Under the pieces are notes generated by a model, which was given only the letters and a program-made list of their open reading frames with translations, did no database searches and was not told the origin of the DNA. Of a DNA stretch of 7,366 bases, positions 6,049 to 7,366 are shown one piece after another. The stretch lies in contig DATNNN010000196.1 in NCBI GenBank assembly GCA_035601815.1, positions 1-7,366 on the forward strand. Reading direction: 5' to 3'. The position numbers and the translations under genes were made by a program. The first letter of the stretch is position 1; each line of letters opens with the position of its first letter. This DNA comes from DATNNN01 sp035601815 (GTDB taxonomy: Bacteria; Pseudomonadota; Alphaproteobacteria; Rhizobiales; Xanthobacteraceae).

Positions 6049-7005
6049 ATGTCTCACGTCCTACGCAGCACCCTGCTGGCGCTTGCCGCGCTCGGCTTCT
6101 CCGCCGGCGCCCACGCTCAGACCTACGGCATCGCCACCATGCAGCCGGGCACGCTCAACCACACCACGGGCTCGGCCATCGCCCGCGTGCTCAAGGAAAA
6201 GGGCGGCATGAATATGCTGGTGCAGGCGACCGCCGGAGAGTCGGTGCTGTTGCCGCTCGTGCACCGCGGCGAGATCGACCTCGGCATCGCCAACATCGCC
6301 GAAGCGGTGGAGGCCTACGAGGGTCGCGCGCGCGCCGGCAAGCAGGACAAGCTCCGCATGATCGGCGCGCTGCATCCGCTGCGCACTCCATTTTTCGTGC
6401 GCAAGGACAGCAATATCAAGTCGGTGGGCGATCTCAGGGGCAAGCGCGTTCCCCTCGGCTTTTCCGCCATGGGAACCATCAACACCACCGTGCTGGCCAT
6501 GCTGGCGGGCGGCAACCTGACGGAACGCGACGTGCGCCCGGTGCTGGTGCCGAACGTGATACGCGGGGCCGAGGAATTCGCCTCCGGCGCCGCCGACAAC
6601 TTCTTCTTCGCGCTGGGCGGCGCCAAGGTGAACGAGGTGGACGCCACCGTCGGCGGCGTGCGCGTGCTGAACATTCCCGACACGCCTCAGGTACTGGAGG
6701 CCATGCGCAAGATCTTTCCGTATGTCTATCTCACTGCCGTCTCGCCGCGGCCCGGCCTCACCGGCGTGCTCGAGCCGGTCAACGTATTCAGCTACGACAA
6801 CGTGCTTGTGGTCAGCGCCGATACCAAGGATGAGGTGGTCTACAAGATCCTCGACACGCTGGCGAAGAACAAGCCCGAGCTCGTGCTGACGGCGCCCCAG
6901 CTCAACGAGTTCAGCATCGCCGGGCTCTACAAGAAATACCCGGTTCCCTATCACCCGGGCGCGATCAAGTACTTCCAGGACAATAAGGTCGAGCCGCGTT
7001 CGTGA
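6049..7005 (+). CDS. TAXI-family TRAP transporter solute-binding protein
   Basis: The 318-residue product is of normal length for TAXI (TRAP-associated extracytoplasmic) receptors, which capture a small, often carboxylate-bearing ligand in the periplasm and deliver it to a TRAP permease driven by an ion gradient. Residues 1-23 form a signal peptide with a basic start, the hydrophobic core L-L-A-L-A-A-L-G-F and a probable A-H-A/Q cleavage site. The mature protein starts with T-Y-G-I-A-T-M-Q-P-G, the position of the ligand-loop glycines in TAXI proteins, followed by A-I-A-R-V-L and G-E-I-D-L-G-I-A-N. Other typical parts are F-F-V-R-K-D-S-N-I-K-S-V-G-D-L-R-G-K-R-V, the A-A-D-N-F-F-F-A-L-G-G region, and the C-terminal Y-H-P-G-A-I-K-Y-F. 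The substrate is unknown. The gene overlaps the next, a membrane protein, by four bases (GTGA), as expected for receptor and permease of one system. Confidence 0.93.
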   Translation: MSHVLRSTLLALAALGFSAGAHAQTYGIATMQPGTLNHTTGSAIARVLKEKGGMNMLVQATAGESVLLPLVHRGEIDLGIANIAEAVEAYEGRARAGKQDKLRMIGALHPLRTPFFVRKDSNIKSVGDLRGKRVPLGFSAMGTINTTVLAMLAGGNLTERDVRPVLVPNVIRGAEEFASGAADNFFFALGGAKVNEVDATVGGVRVLNIPDTPQVLEAMRKIFPYVYLTAVSPRPGLTGVLEPVNVFSYDNVLVVSADTKDEVVYKILDTLAKNKPELVLTAPQLNEFSIAGLYKKYPVPYHPGAIKYFQDNKVEPRS

Positions 7006-7366
7006 GCGAAGAACGGATCGTCCCGAGCGAGGCGGAATTCGAAGCGGCCGCTTCGCCGGCGACGGTCCTCGCCACCAACGTCCTGCAGGGATTGCTCGTC
7101 GCCTGCGTCGTCGGCTGGATTCTCGACCTGCCGCGGTTCTTGTTCAATTTTTCGCTCTATACCGAGCAATTTCTGACGGTTTGCCTGGGGCTTAGCCTGG
7201 CGCTCGCCTTCATCGCGGACTCCATCCGCCCGCGCCAGTGGTTCGACTGGACCGCCGCCGCGGCGTCGCTTTGCATCTGCGGCTACGTCGCCGTGCGCTA
7301 CCCCGAGCTCACCAACGAGATGGCGCTATTGCCGCTGGAAGGCATCGTCGGCAGCGCGATCCTGAT
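7002..7366 (+). CDS. TRAP transporter fused permease, N-terminal fragment (runs off window)
   Basis: An open frame starts at GTG 7002, overlapping the TGA stop of the solute-binding gene (7003-7005), and stays open for 121 codons to the window edge. It begins M-S-E-E-R-I-V-P-S-E-A-E with a short acidic cytoplasmic tail. Hydrophobic segments follow near residues 27-43, 57-72 and 83-98, then R-Y-P-E-L-T-N-E and a fourth hydrophobic stretch beginning near G-I-V-G-S-A-I-L. An acidic tail, then the helix pair spaced by F-S-L-Y-T-E-Q, resembles the small-subunit portion of fused DctQM permeases, the usual partner of TAXI receptors. The overlap suggests translational coupling, which would keep receptor and permease in step. 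The large transport domain is outside the window, so the assignment rests on context plus this N-terminus. Confidence 0.8.
   Translation, partial: MSEERIVPSEAEFEAAASPATVLATNVLQGLLVACVVGWILDLPRFLFNFSLYTEQFLTVCLGLSLALAFIADSIRPRQWFDWTAAAASLCICGYVAVRYPELTNEMALLPLEGIVGSAIL

Noticed and set aside
6061..6954. 297-residue minus-strand open frame opposite the TAXI gene
   Set aside because: It lies entirely inside a well-supported gene, shows no domain and has the same compositional bias.
1..7366. CRISPR arrays, insertion sequences, tRNA or rRNA genes, phage modules
   Set aside because: No regularly spaced repeats, transposase-like frames, tRNA-like cloverleafs or rRNA segments were seen in reading the window; nearly all of it is accounted for by protein genes.

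Overview
The window is GC-rich, densely coded chromosomal DNA. The protein families (alphaproteobacterial-type GalE, UDP-glucose dehydrogenase and GalU, a TAXI-type TRAP transporter, a DUF4326 protein) suggest an alphaproteobacterium, probably Hyphomicrobiales (Rhizobiales). That placement is an inference from protein style; no marker gene is present.

Left part (1-2613, all +): the 3' end of a galE-like UDP-glucose 4-epimerase gene, then a complete UDP-glucose 6-dehydrogenase gene, then a complete galU. Together they supply UDP-glucose (GalU) and convert it to UDP-galactose (GalE) and UDP-glucuronate (UGD), the precursors of surface polysaccharides and glycolipids.

Middle (2614-3781): an HxlR-family regulator on the minus strand, whose stop codon abuts the galU stop, faces away from a plus-strand gene for a seven-helix membrane protein of unknown function. 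The roughly 85 bp between them is strikingly AT-rich and carries a short perfect palindrome and a direct repeat. This is the best candidate for a self-contained regulatory unit here.

Right part (3874-7366, all +): an MsbA-like ABC exporter half-transporter with a large imperfect dyad directly before its start, and 7 nt after it a small DUF4326 gene. After an 86-nt gap with a good ribosome binding site comes a TAXI-type periplasmic solute-binding protein. Its stop codon overlaps (GTGA) the start of a membrane protein running off the window, taken to be the fused TRAP permease.

I saw no RNA genes, CRISPR arrays, insertion sequences or phage modules. Most of the window is recognisable families. 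The points worth follow-up are the HxlR/membrane-protein pair and its intergenic region, the dyad before the exporter, and the DUF4326 gene coupled to it. I did not find a clear new biological system.
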